From: DASVEE01 sp036399695
GTDB lineage: Bacteria; Acidobacteriota; Thermoanaerobaculia; Gp7-AA8
Length of the DNA: 10,110 bases
NCBI GenBank assembly: GCA_036399695.1
Contig: DASWMP010000061.1
Span: forward strand, 1-10,110
Reading direction: 5' to 3'
Shown here piece after piece: positions 1-6,466 of this stretch. Every line of letters begins with the position of its first letter. The first letter of the stretch is position 1. The position numbers and the translations under genes were made by a program. The notes under the pieces were generated by a model that worked only from the letters and a program-made list of their open reading frames with translations, was not told the DNA's origin and made no database searches.

Positions 1-169
1 CTAGTGTCGCGTCACGCTTAAAAACGTGGGTGCTTTGCGGCGGCGGCGGACTGTCTGCGGCGCCGCCGCTCCTCGACGATGCCACCGCATCGCCTGCGTC
101 GCGGCGGCTTGCATCCAGCCCACCGGCGCTCGCAAATCACCCACGCTTTTAAGCGTGACGCGACACTAG
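1..169. repeat. MITE-like inverted-repeat element with 39-bp arms
   Basis: The left arm (1-39) and right arm (131-169) are reverse complements with only 2 mismatches in 39 positions. They separate a GC-rich core of about 91 bp that contains a smaller palindrome at 57-66 (gcggcgccgc). The outer ends read CTAG, so a TA dinucleotide sits at each edge (2-3 and 167-168). This would fit a non-autonomous element of 163 bp (4-166) with a TA target duplication, as in IS630/Tc1-mariner-type insertions. No transposase is encoded here. The element ends immediately before the GTG at 169, so it may supply the promoter or leader of the downstream pair, or may have displaced the original one. Alternatives are a very long regulatory hairpin or a strong upstream terminator. 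The repeat itself is certain; the mobile-element reading is inference. Confidence 0.75.
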
Positions 170-396
170 TGCGTCGATTGATAGGAATGACGTTCATCGT
201 GTTGTTTGCCTTTTCCAGCCGGGTGTTCGCAGGCGACAAGCCTGAAGTCCCTCTCCCCGAACCTACGACGGGCTGCAACTACTGTGGCGAGGCTCGCTGT
301 GGTTGCACATCTGCACCGCTTGGGTTCTACCTGAGCTATACCTGCTCGTGCAGTACCGTTCAGTGCACGCGAACGTGCGAGTACACCCCCCTGTGA
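169..396 (+). CDS. Small secreted eight-cysteine peptide (hypothetical)
   Basis: I do not recognise a family. From GTG 169 it encodes 75 aa: a short Arg-Arg n-region, a hydrophobic core (IGMTFIVLFAF) and a likely signal peptidase cleavage after SSRVFA (about residue 21). The mature part is about 54 aa and starts GDKPEVPLPEP. It has eight cysteines in the order C-x2-C, C-x-C, C-x-C, C, C, an even number consistent with four disulfides or a bound metal or cluster. In-frame TTG 178 and ATG 187 are alternative starts. None has a convincing Shine-Dalgarno; GTG gives the most typical signal peptide. Its TGA overlaps the ATG of the next gene as TGATG, so the two are probably translated together and may interact in the periplasm or outside the cell. 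The start lies directly against the inverted-repeat element at 1-169. Export is well supported; function is unknown. Confidence 0.6.
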   Translation: MRRLIGMTFIVLFAFSSRVFAGDKPEVPLPEPTTGCNYCGEARCGCTSAPLGFYLSYTCSCSTVQCTRTCEYTPL

Positions 397-2501
397 TGTT
401 GCTGACGCGCGTCGCGAGCGTGCTGGGAATCCTCCTCGCGCTCGCGATGCCGCTCGGCGCGGCGGAACGCCCACCGTTTGGCTTCGTGCAGACGGTGGGC
501 GGGCCCGGGACGGCGTGGGCTGTCGTACTGCCGCTCGCGGGAGGGAGCCGCGGGCAGCCGCCAGCCGCTGTGGCGGGCGGAGTGCCGCAGTACATTGCTT
601 TGCCGGCCGACGCACCGGCGCTCATCTGTGTTGGCGCCGAAGGTTGTGCTACGACGTGCGGCCGCGCCGACGAAGAAGTCGAGCAATTCGCGCTGACCGA
701 TGGCCGGCTCGTTCGCGGCATTTGCCGCATCGGGCGGACCCCTGCCGCTGGTGCGCGCGTGCACTTCCGCCCCGCCAACGTCGAATCGCGCCGGCCGATC
801 AGCATCCCGCTCGCTCGGACGAGCAACGGCCTGACGTCATCCATTACCACGAACACTGACGGCGCATTCGAGGCCGCTCTCGCTCCCGGCGATTACATCG
901 TCGAAGTGCTTTTCGCCGATGGCCGCAGTCACGAATCCGCACCGTTCCTGGTGCCGCCGCAAACGGATGCGCGTCCACTCGAACTGCCGCCGATCGTCGT
1001 GGAGCCGGGGATGACGGTCGCGACGGAAGTGCGTAGCGCGGATGGTGCGCCGATCGCCAGCGCCGGCGTCGGTCTGTCGCAGCGGGACGGCGATACGGTG
1101 GTCGTCAGCGCGGAGGGCCGCACCGACGCCAACGGAATGATCGCGCTCGGAGGGCTGCGTCACGATCTGCCGCTGTATCTGTCGTGCAGCGCGAGCGGCT
1201 TTGCCCGGCGCGAAGAACGTCTCGACGCGCCGCCATCCACACACCTCTGCGTCCTCGAGCGCCTGGGCAGCATCCGCGGCAGAGTCACGGACTCCGCGGG
1301 CGTGCCACTCACGACAGCGGTGATTTCGCTGACGAGCGCGGGCCGGCGAAGCGACTCCGCGGAGGATGGGACGTTCGTGATGCGCGACGTGCGGCCGGGC
1401 GCGGAGGAGCTCCGTATCACCGCGCCGGGGTACGGCGTGACGTCCCGCTCGCTCAGCGTGGAGCCGGGCGAGCAGGATCTCGGGACGATCGTCGTACGCG
1501 ACGGCGACGCCATCCGCGGCCGCGTCGTCGACGCCGAAACGCAGCAGGCCATCGAGGGCGCGAGCGTCGCCATCGACCAGCCGCCGGGCGGCAGTACCGG
1601 ACGCACGGATGACGCAGGGCGCTTCGTCGTCGCCGGAGACCTCGATCAGGGCACGAGGCTGGAGGTGAGCGCGGCCGGTTACGCCACGCGGTTCGTTACC
1701 GTCGCGCGCGGCCTCGCGGCGGAAGAGGGGCTCCTCGTCCCGCTGACACGTCCCGGCATGCTGGAGGTGACGGTGTGGGATGAAACGACCGACGCTCCCT
1801 GCAGCGGTTGTACGGTGATCGCCTTCGCCACCGACGCGACCGCGTCGGAGATGACTGATGGCTCGGGGATCGCACATTTCGCGTCGCTCGCTCCCGGCGA
1901 GTATCAGGTGCTGCGCGAGTACGTGCGGGCCGGCGCGCGCGGCGTCCATGTCTCCGGCGGCAGCTCGTCCCAATTCGTTTCCATTCGTCCTCGCGAGCTG
2001 ACTCGCGTCGAACTGGGTACGCGCGCACGCCGCATCCGTGTGGCCATGACGCCGCAGCCATCGCGGGAGTGGCAGCTCTCCGCGGTTGGCCGCGGTGGCG
2101 TGTTCACCGCCGAGCGCGACGACGCAACCGGCACGTTCACCGTCCGTGCTCGCCGCGGAGAGGCGTACCGCCTGCAACTGAGCAATTCGACCCGCGGCGT
2201 GCACGCCGGCGCGATCGCTGCCGACTATGAAGGTACCCTGCTGACGCTTCCGTTGGGCACCGCCACCGTCCGCGGGCAATTGCTGCACGACGGTGCCGGC
2301 GTCGCCGGTGCGCGGGTCACCGTCATGGCCGTCGACGGCACGATGAGCGGCTGGGCGCTCACCCGCCCGGACGGCACATTCGAGGTGCCGTACCTGCGTG
2401 CGGGTGTGTATACGTTGCGAGCGCCCTCCGGCGTCGCCGGCCCTCCGATCAGCATCCCCGCCGATCGTACGACGGACGCCGGTCCACTGACGTTGCCGTA
2501 G
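396..2501 (+). CDS. Secreted protein of repeated carboxypeptidase-regulatory-like domains
   Basis: This 701-aa product begins with a signal peptide (MLLTRVASVLGILLALAMPL, cleavage near GAA at about 23). The rest is largely tandem beta-sandwich units of the CarboxypepD_reg/transthyretin-like type, each with a G-x-V/x-D...A-x-V...T-D/N-x-G-x-F...Y-x-L/V-x-A-x-G-Y pattern. Units lie at roughly residues 106-185, 203-272, 293-367 (best match), 373-447 (best match), 455-515 and 624-680. The N-terminal part (about 24-105) has clustered cysteines (C78, C84, C88, C110) and no recognised domain. I see no catalytic domain, membrane anchor or TonB-dependent barrel, so a structural, adhesive or ligand-binding role outside the cytoplasm is likely. 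I chose ATG 396 because it overlaps the upstream stop (TGATG) and begins the signal peptide; upstream in-frame codons add implausible sequence. No good Shine-Dalgarno precedes it, so translation probably depends on coupling to the Cys-rich peptide gene. Confidence 0.85.
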   Translation: MLLTRVASVLGILLALAMPLGAAERPPFGFVQTVGGPGTAWAVVLPLAGGSRGQPPAAVAGGVPQYIALPADAPALICVGAEGCATTCGRADEEVEQFALTDGRLVRGICRIGRTPAAGARVHFRPANVESRRPISIPLARTSNGLTSSITTNTDGAFEAALAPGDYIVEVLFADGRSHESAPFLVPPQTDARPLELPPIVVEPGMTVATEVRSADGAPIASAGVGLSQRDGDTVVVSAEGRTDANGMIALGGLRHDLPLYLSCSASGFARREERLDAPPSTHLCVLERLGSIRGRVTDSAGVPLTTAVISLTSAGRRSDSAEDGTFVMRDVRPGAEELRITAPGYGVTSRSLSVEPGEQDLGTIVVRDGDAIRGRVVDAETQQAIEGASVAIDQPPGGSTGRTDDAGRFVVAGDLDQGTRLEVSAAGYATRFVTVARGLAAEEGLLVPLTRPGMLEVTVWDETTDAPCSGCTVIAFATDATASEMTDGSGIAHFASLAPGEYQVLREYVRAGARGVHVSGGSSSQFVSIRPRELTRVELGTRARRIRVAMTPQPSREWQLSAVGRGGVFTAERDDATGTFTVRARRGEAYRLQLSNSTRGVHAGAIAADYEGTLLTLPLGTATVRGQLLHDGAGVAGARVTVMAVDGTMSGWALTRPDGTFEVPYLRAGVYTLRAPSGVAGPPISIPADRTTDAGPLTLP

Positions 2502-2572
2502 GCGAGCGGCTGCACGATGCATCCAGTCCACCGTTCCATTGGTCCTGGGGACGAACTAGGAATCGCTGATGA

Positions 2573-2737
2573 ATGCTGATTGACGAGTTGCTGGCGCTGG
2601 TGATCGGAATCGGCGTGGCAGTCGCGCTGCGGCGCGACACACGGCGATTGTTGCGGCTGGCCGCCGCGGGTTGCGTTCTGCTGGCGCGTCATTGGCGAGC
2701 CAGCGTGAGGCCGAGATTGCTGCCGCGCGACGTCTAG
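2573..2737 (+). CDS. Possible small hydrophobic/basic protein (54 aa)
   Basis: This short frame is preceded by AGGAA at 2558-2562, 10 nt from ATG 2573. It encodes 54 aa: an acidic start (MLIDELL), a hydrophobic stretch of about 13 residues (LLALVIGIGVAVA, about 6-18), then an Arg-rich segment, a second short hydrophobic patch (LAAAGCVLLA) and a basic tail ending LLPRDV. That fits a small inner-membrane or membrane-associated protein following the positive-inside rule. Its TAG (2735-2737) overlaps the stop of the convergent coiled-coil gene (2734-2736) by two bases. It has no recognisable family, and GC-rich DNA produces such frames by chance, so this is tentative. The only other content of 2502-2572 is the spacer after the repeat protein; no terminator hairpin is evident there. 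Confidence 0.35.
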   Translation: MLIDELLALVIGIGVAVALRRDTRRLLRLAAAGCVLLARHWRASVRPRLLPRDV

Positions 2738-3060
2738 TGTGTCGAGCCTTCGAGGCGCTCGAGCCGCGCCTGCATGTCGGCGAGTGTTTGCTCCACCGTC
2801 CGCTGCCCTTCTTCGAGCGCGCGGACCCGGCGATCGAGCTCAGCGTGCGAGAACTTGATCATCGCTTGGGTCTCGGCGAAACCGCGGCGCATCTCATCGC
2901 GAATATCCGTTGTTTCGCGGACGAGCATCTCACGCGTGCCGGTGACGCTTTCGGCCACGAGCTCAATGGCGTGGCGCAGCCCTTCTGTCGTCACATCAAA
3001 GTGACGGCGGGTCTCGGCCGCGTGCGCGTCGAGCAGGCGTTTCAGCTCGTCGTCGGTCAT
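2734..3060 (-). CDS. Coiled-coil protein coupled to the multiheme cytochrome gene
   Basis: This 108-aa soluble protein has no signal peptide or membrane segment and is almost entirely charged helix. Residues 1-65 (MTDDELKRLLDAHAAETRRH and on) and especially 70-104 (SHAELDRRVRALEEGQRTVE, then ADMQARLERLEG) show heptad spacing of L/V/M, so it is predicted to form a coiled-coil oligomer. It has no cysteines. Its ATG overlaps the TGA of the cytochrome gene (ATGA), which implies a shared mRNA and translational coupling. A GAGG lies 13 nt upstream (3074-3077), farther than usual. The pairing is odd because the cytochrome is exported while this protein looks cytoplasmic; a role in assembly or expression of the cytochrome is possible but not shown. 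No functional family is recognised. The same frame stays open for hundreds of codons upstream inside the cytochrome gene, but that part has shadow-frame composition (Arg/Pro/His-rich). Confidence 0.75.
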   Translation of the reverse strand: MTDDELKRLLDAHAAETRRHFDVTTEGLRHAIELVAESVTGTREMLVRETTDIRDEMRRGFAETQAMIKFSHAELDRRVRALEEGQRTVEQTLADMQARLERLEGSTH

Positions 3061-5801
3061 CGGGGCGATTTTACCTCGGATGCGGTCTCGGTTCTGGCGA
3101 TGAGAATCTTCCAGTTCTCCATCGGCGAACCCGCCAGGTTCAGGTTCGAGGTGATGTAGAACAGCCTGCGGGTGGCTTCGCCTTTGCCGATGCGGAAGCG
3201 TTGCTGGAGGTAGTAGGGCGGGATGTTCTGGTAGTAGAGGGACGCGCGGACGGTGACGTTCTTCGGGTCGACGTCCGGGGGCAGCTCGATACGGTATTGC
3301 ACGCGGTCGAGGCCTTTGCCGCCCGTGTAGTCGGGGTCGTTCTTGGCGTTGCCGTGGGGGAACGTCGCGGCGAGGTAGCGGCCGTTGAGTGACGGGTCGG
3401 GGCCGGTTTTGGTCCAGCCGAGCGGGAGGAGGCGGTTGTCTTTGACGTCGTCGTTGCGGCGGATGAAGCTCGTGGTGAAGTTGCCGTCGGCGTCTTTGGT
3501 CAGCTCCTCGTAGATCTGCACCTGCCGGTCGCTGGTGATGACCTCGTGGTGCTTCTGGTATTTGCCGTCGGCGAGGAACTCGGTGTCCAGAGGCTGGCCT
3601 TTGCCGTCGACGATGACGCCGACGCTGTCGGTGGCGCCGGAGCTCCAGATGACGCGTGCACGGCCGTCGCGGTTCTCGAGGACGAGCAGCTCGATGAAGG
3701 CGCGGCGGAAGCCGACGCCGCTCGGGAGGCGATGGCCGGTGAGGTTCGTGACGGTCACGTTCGTGATGAGCGTCCGCTCCTGCACGCTCATGTTGGCGTC
3801 GACCGTGGCGGTGCGCGTGCGGGCCTGCTCGAAGAGGTTCGCCTGCGCGTTCTCCAGGTTGTCGGACGTGCCGGTCATGTAGTCGCTCTTGCGCACGCCC
3901 AGGATGTCGTTGAATTGCTTGAACATCTCGAGGAGGAAGCCGTTCATGCCGAGGAGCTCGTGTCTCGCGAAGCCGGACGTTCGGAAGCGCACGCGGATGT
4001 CCTCGGTGGGCGCGCGGTGCTCGGCGGCCGGATAGGTGTCGTCTTCGACGATGGCCATGCGCGTCTGGATCGGATCGACGTTGACGCCGAGACGCGGATT
4101 CACGAGCTTCCGCGGCATGTGGCAGTCCTGGCAGGACTGCGCTTGCGGGCCGGGCTTGCCGAGCTCGTTCTGGTAGGCGCTGTTCAGCCACTCGAGATAC
4201 GTGGCCTGTTCGATGGAGTGCGATGTCGTGGCGTTGACCGGCTGGATGGGCTGGTTGTGGTCGACGACCGGCAGGTCGATGGTGTGGCAACTGCCGCACA
4301 TGCGCGAGCTGCGGAGATATTCGTTGTGCTTCGGCTTCGCGCCGATGGCGTTGTCCATCGGCACCGTGACGATCTCGTCGTCCTTGAACGGTCCGTAGAT
4401 CTCGTCGGCGGGGCCGGTCTGGAACTGGCCGGTCGTCGAGTTCGTGAGGAAGAACTCCAGCGGTGACTTCTTCCAGGACGGCGGAACTGTGTCGCGCTGG
4501 ATGTGGTGGCAGGAGCCGCAACTGATGCCGTCGCGGGAGAGCGCGCCGTACTTGGCGCCGGGCTGGCTGCCGGTGCGGAAGATGTAGTCGGCGTCGAAGT
4601 TCGCGCCCGGATGGTCGAGGTCGTGCTGCCGTTTGCCCATGACGCCGTGGCAGCGGAAGCAGGTGTTGATGACGGTGTGCTTGAGGCTCGTGCGCGTGGC
4701 CTCGTCCTTGATCGTGTCGAGGTACGACAGCTCGCTGTCGAGCTGCGCGTAGAAGATCGGATCGCGTCCAGCGAGTCCCATCGGCGACCAGCGCCATTCG
4801 CTGTACGGCGAGACGTTGACGCCTTTGCCGTCCTTGCCGGTCAGCCACATCGCCGGACCGAAGGGGCTGATGGCGGCGCTGTGGCAGGACTGGCACTGGT
4901 CGGAGGTCATGTACATCTCGCCGCTGCCGGCGGGCGCCGCCGGCACGTGATCCCACGACTCGTTCGGAATGCGCTGCACGCTGTTCGGCTCGAGCGGCCA
5001 GATCGAGCGGAAGGTCTGGAGAAAGGCGGGATTCGGGGCAACGACCGGCGTCGGTGGTGGTGCCTGCGGCGCCGACGCGTGACGGGCCTGGCTGGCCTTT
5101 TCGTCGCGCCAGGAGTCGTCGACGCGGAAGGTCAGCGGATCGCCCGGGTAGCCGATGATGTTGTTCAGCGCGGAGAAGGTCGATTCCTTCTCCGCGGAGG
5201 CGTGGCAGCGTACGCAGTAGATCCCGAAGCCGGCGTTCGGATACTGGTAGGGCCACTGGTGATCGTCGAAGGGCATGCCGGCCCACAGCTCGGCCCACCA
5301 CCAGCCATCGGCGGAGCCCTTCGCGTCCTTGATCATGATCGTCCAGTCGGTGACCTTCGGAGGGGGCCCGTTCTCCCAGCGTGCGGCGGGAGCGGCGATG
5401 CCTTCCTTGATGACCATCGCGCCATCGGGGATCGCTCCCTGCCGGCCGCCTTCGAGCCACTGGATGACGGCGGGGGAGTAGTAGACGCGCGCGGCTTTGT
5501 GCGTGCCGTAGTAGACGTCGTTGATCCAGGGACCGGTGTCGCGGATGCCTTTGTCACCGCACCAGGAGAGGTCGGTGGCGTAGGCCCGCCGCTGCAGCCA
5601 GGCGAGCGTTTCCTTCTCGTAGGCGGCGAGTCTTTCGGGCGCGATCGTGCTGGGAAGCGCGAGTGGAAACTCGCCGGTCCCGCGACAGCGCGATGCGGCA
5701 GGCGCAGCGCCTCCACCACCGGCCGGCGCGGACGCGGTCAGGGCGAAGAGCGAGACGAAGAGCGACACGAGGAGCCATGGCCGCGGCAAGCGAACCTCCA
5801 T
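3057..5801 (-). CDS. Exported hexaheme c-type cytochrome with N-terminal cytochrome P460-like domain
   Basis: This is a 914-aa product from ATG 5801, with a signal peptide at 1-27 (core PWLLVSLFVSLFALTASAPA). An in-frame ATG at 5918 would bury the signal under 39 unrelated residues and is rejected. Residues of about 60-200 look like a cytochrome P460 domain: DKGIRDTGPW, YYGTHKAARVYYSP, the GAMVIKEG strand (K132), WTIMIKDAKG and DGWWWAELW, closed by heme site CVRCH (196-200). A Pro-rich linker (about 243-257) follows. Five more CXXCH sites come next: CQSCH 303, CFRCH 381, CGSCH 428, CGSCH 502, CQDCH 557, a multiheme module. The C-terminal region (about 675-905) is beta-rich with TGHRLPSG (688-695), a motif I associate with other multiheme cytochrome proteins. 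Known P460 proteins act on hydroxylamine or bind NO; which substrate is used here cannot be told from sequence. C39 and C81 lie outside heme motifs and may form a disulfide. No Shine-Dalgarno is evident. The downstream coiled-coil gene overlaps by ATGA. Confidence 0.88.
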   Translation of the reverse strand: MEVRLPRPWLLVSLFVSLFALTASAPAGGGGAAPAASRCRGTGEFPLALPSTIAPERLAAYEKETLAWLQRRAYATDLSWCGDKGIRDTGPWINDVYYGTHKAARVYYSPAVIQWLEGGRQGAIPDGAMVIKEGIAAPAARWENGPPPKVTDWTIMIKDAKGSADGWWWAELWAGMPFDDHQWPYQYPNAGFGIYCVRCHASAEKESTFSALNNIIGYPGDPLTFRVDDSWRDEKASQARHASAPQAPPPTPVVAPNPAFLQTFRSIWPLEPNSVQRIPNESWDHVPAAPAGSGEMYMTSDQCQSCHSAAISPFGPAMWLTGKDGKGVNVSPYSEWRWSPMGLAGRDPIFYAQLDSELSYLDTIKDEATRTSLKHTVINTCFRCHGVMGKRQHDLDHPGANFDADYIFRTGSQPGAKYGALSRDGISCGSCHHIQRDTVPPSWKKSPLEFFLTNSTTGQFQTGPADEIYGPFKDDEIVTVPMDNAIGAKPKHNEYLRSSRMCGSCHTIDLPVVDHNQPIQPVNATTSHSIEQATYLEWLNSAYQNELGKPGPQAQSCQDCHMPRKLVNPRLGVNVDPIQTRMAIVEDDTYPAAEHRAPTEDIRVRFRTSGFARHELLGMNGFLLEMFKQFNDILGVRKSDYMTGTSDNLENAQANLFEQARTRTATVDANMSVQERTLITNVTVTNLTGHRLPSGVGFRRAFIELLVLENRDGRARVIWSSGATDSVGVIVDGKGQPLDTEFLADGKYQKHHEVITSDRQVQIYEELTKDADGNFTTSFIRRNDDVKDNRLLPLGWTKTGPDPSLNGRYLAATFPHGNAKNDPDYTGGKGLDRVQYRIELPPDVDPKNVTVRASLYYQNIPPYYLQQRFRIGKGEATRRLFYITSNLNLAGSPMENWKILIARTETASEVKSPR

Positions 5802-5805
5802 TACT

Positions 5806-5884
5806 GGGTGGATTGGACCGCCGCACACCTTACCAGAAGGCCGCCACTGGCGGCAGCGTTGGTTGGCAAAGCCGCAGTCCACCC
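5806..5884 (-). promoter_or_regulatory. Candidate structured 5' leader of the cytochrome gene
   Basis: Two nested inverted repeats share nearly the same centre. The outer arms are gggtgga (5806-5812) and tccaccc (5878-5884). The inner one is a perfect 6-3-6 hairpin, gccgcc-act-ggcggc (5840-5854). The outer arm ends 4 bases from the cytochrome start codon, so a folded leader could block ribosome entry, and no Shine-Dalgarno is visible there. The pairing is seen directly; regulation is inference. Short GC-rich dyads can arise by chance. Confidence 0.25.
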
Positions 5885-5895
5885 TGCGTACTGAC

Positions 5896-5929
5896 GTGGT
5901 GGTCGCGGCAATGACCACAAATCTTGTGG
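5896..5929. promoter_or_regulatory. Overlapping dyads in the divergent spacer (candidate operator)
   Basis: A perfect 6-3-6 palindrome, ccacaa-atc-ttgtgg (5915-5929), overlaps a second dyad, gtggtc-N8-gaccac (5899-5918). The two share the central ccac half and so would be mutually exclusive as hairpins. They sit near the middle of the 273-bp spacer (5802-6074) between the divergent cytochrome (start 5801) and DUF2752 (start 6075) genes, where a regulator could act on both. I could not identify convincing -35/-10 boxes on either strand. The sequence does not match the FNR consensus (TTGAT-N4-ATCAA). The binding factor is unknown. Confidence 0.25.
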
Positions 5930-6074
5930 AAGGCGATCGTCCTGGGCGGACTTCTTCGCGATGCGTCCCAACAGACTTCTCGCCACCGTGTCTTTACCGG
6001 CAGTGGTCGAAACGCGCGCTGGTGCAGTCGATGGCAGCTTGTCAACGCGGGTGGAGCACCACGCGAGGCTGAAG

Positions 6075-6446
6075 GTGACACGAACGTTTGCGGCAGCGCC
6101 CATCGCGTTCGTTGCCGTTTTCTCCCTGTCCCAACTAGGGCAGCTGTGCGGTGCCTCGCTCAGCTTCTGTGTTGCTCAGCGGATATTCGGCGTCCGCTGT
6201 CCAGGTTGCGGTGTAACCCGTAGCGTTGCGGCGCTGCTGCGCGGCGACCTGGCGGCAGCGGTGAGTGCGAATGTCGCGGGACCGGTGGTCTGCGCGTATT
6301 TCGTCGTTGGCATCGTGTGTCTGGTCGTGGCGATGTTGTCGCCGCTTCAGCAGCAGAACGCAGTGCTTGGATGGTCCCGACGGAATGACCGCATGTTGTC
6401 AGTCAGCTTGGTGATTGCCTGGTTGTGGCATTTCGGCGTGAACTAG
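6075..6446 (+). CDS. DUF2752 family membrane protein
   Basis: The 123-aa product carries the DUF2752 hallmark: a first membrane segment (about 7-24), then GVRCPGCGVTRSVAALLRGD (39-58) with the paired C42/C45, followed by A-x-N (65-66) and further hydrophobic segments at about 68-89 and 107-121. The C-P-x-C-G-x-T-R...L...G-D pattern is diagnostic of the family, whose function is not established. I chose GTG 6075 because GAGG at 6065-6068 lies 6 nt upstream and the length then fits the family; an upstream in-frame ATG at 5961 has no Shine-Dalgarno and would add 38 residues of unrelated sequence. Two additional cysteines, C25 and C32, precede the motif. The next gene begins 20 nt downstream on the same strand, so the two probably form an operon. 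Confidence 0.8.
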   Translation: MTRTFAAAPIAFVAVFSLSQLGQLCGASLSFCVAQRIFGVRCPGCGVTRSVAALLRGDLAAAVSANVAGPVVCAYFVVGIVCLVVAMLSPLQQQNAVLGWSRRNDRMLSVSLVIAWLWHFGVN

Positions 6447-6466
6447 CTCAGAGGAGGAGAAATCAG

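Noticed and set aside
79..168. Extension of the Cys-rich peptide upstream to ATG 79
   Set aside because: This would translate the inverted-repeat element as an Arg/His-rich leader ahead of a clear signal peptide.
837..2531. Long open frame on the minus strand opposite the repeat protein
   Set aside because: It is an Arg/His/Ala-rich translation with no domain, typical of antisense frames in GC-rich genes; the plus strand encodes a signal peptide and recognisable repeats.
3061..5460. In-frame upstream extension of the coiled-coil gene to about 900 codons
   Set aside because: The extension runs in a different frame through the cytochrome gene and translates to Arg/Pro/His-rich sequence; the ATGA-overlapping ATG at 3060 gives a coherent coiled coil.
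4503..5894. 463-codon plus-strand frame opposite the cytochrome
   Set aside because: It has shadow composition (V/G/A/R) and overlaps all of the P460 and CXXCH-coding sequence on the other strand.
5802..5918. Upstream start (ATG 5918) for the cytochrome
   Set aside because: It would place 39 unrelated residues before a clear signal peptide that starts at ATG 5801.
5961..6074. Upstream ATG start for the DUF2752 gene
   Set aside because: It has no Shine-Dalgarno and adds 38 residues outside the family; GTG 6075 has GAGG 6 nt upstream.
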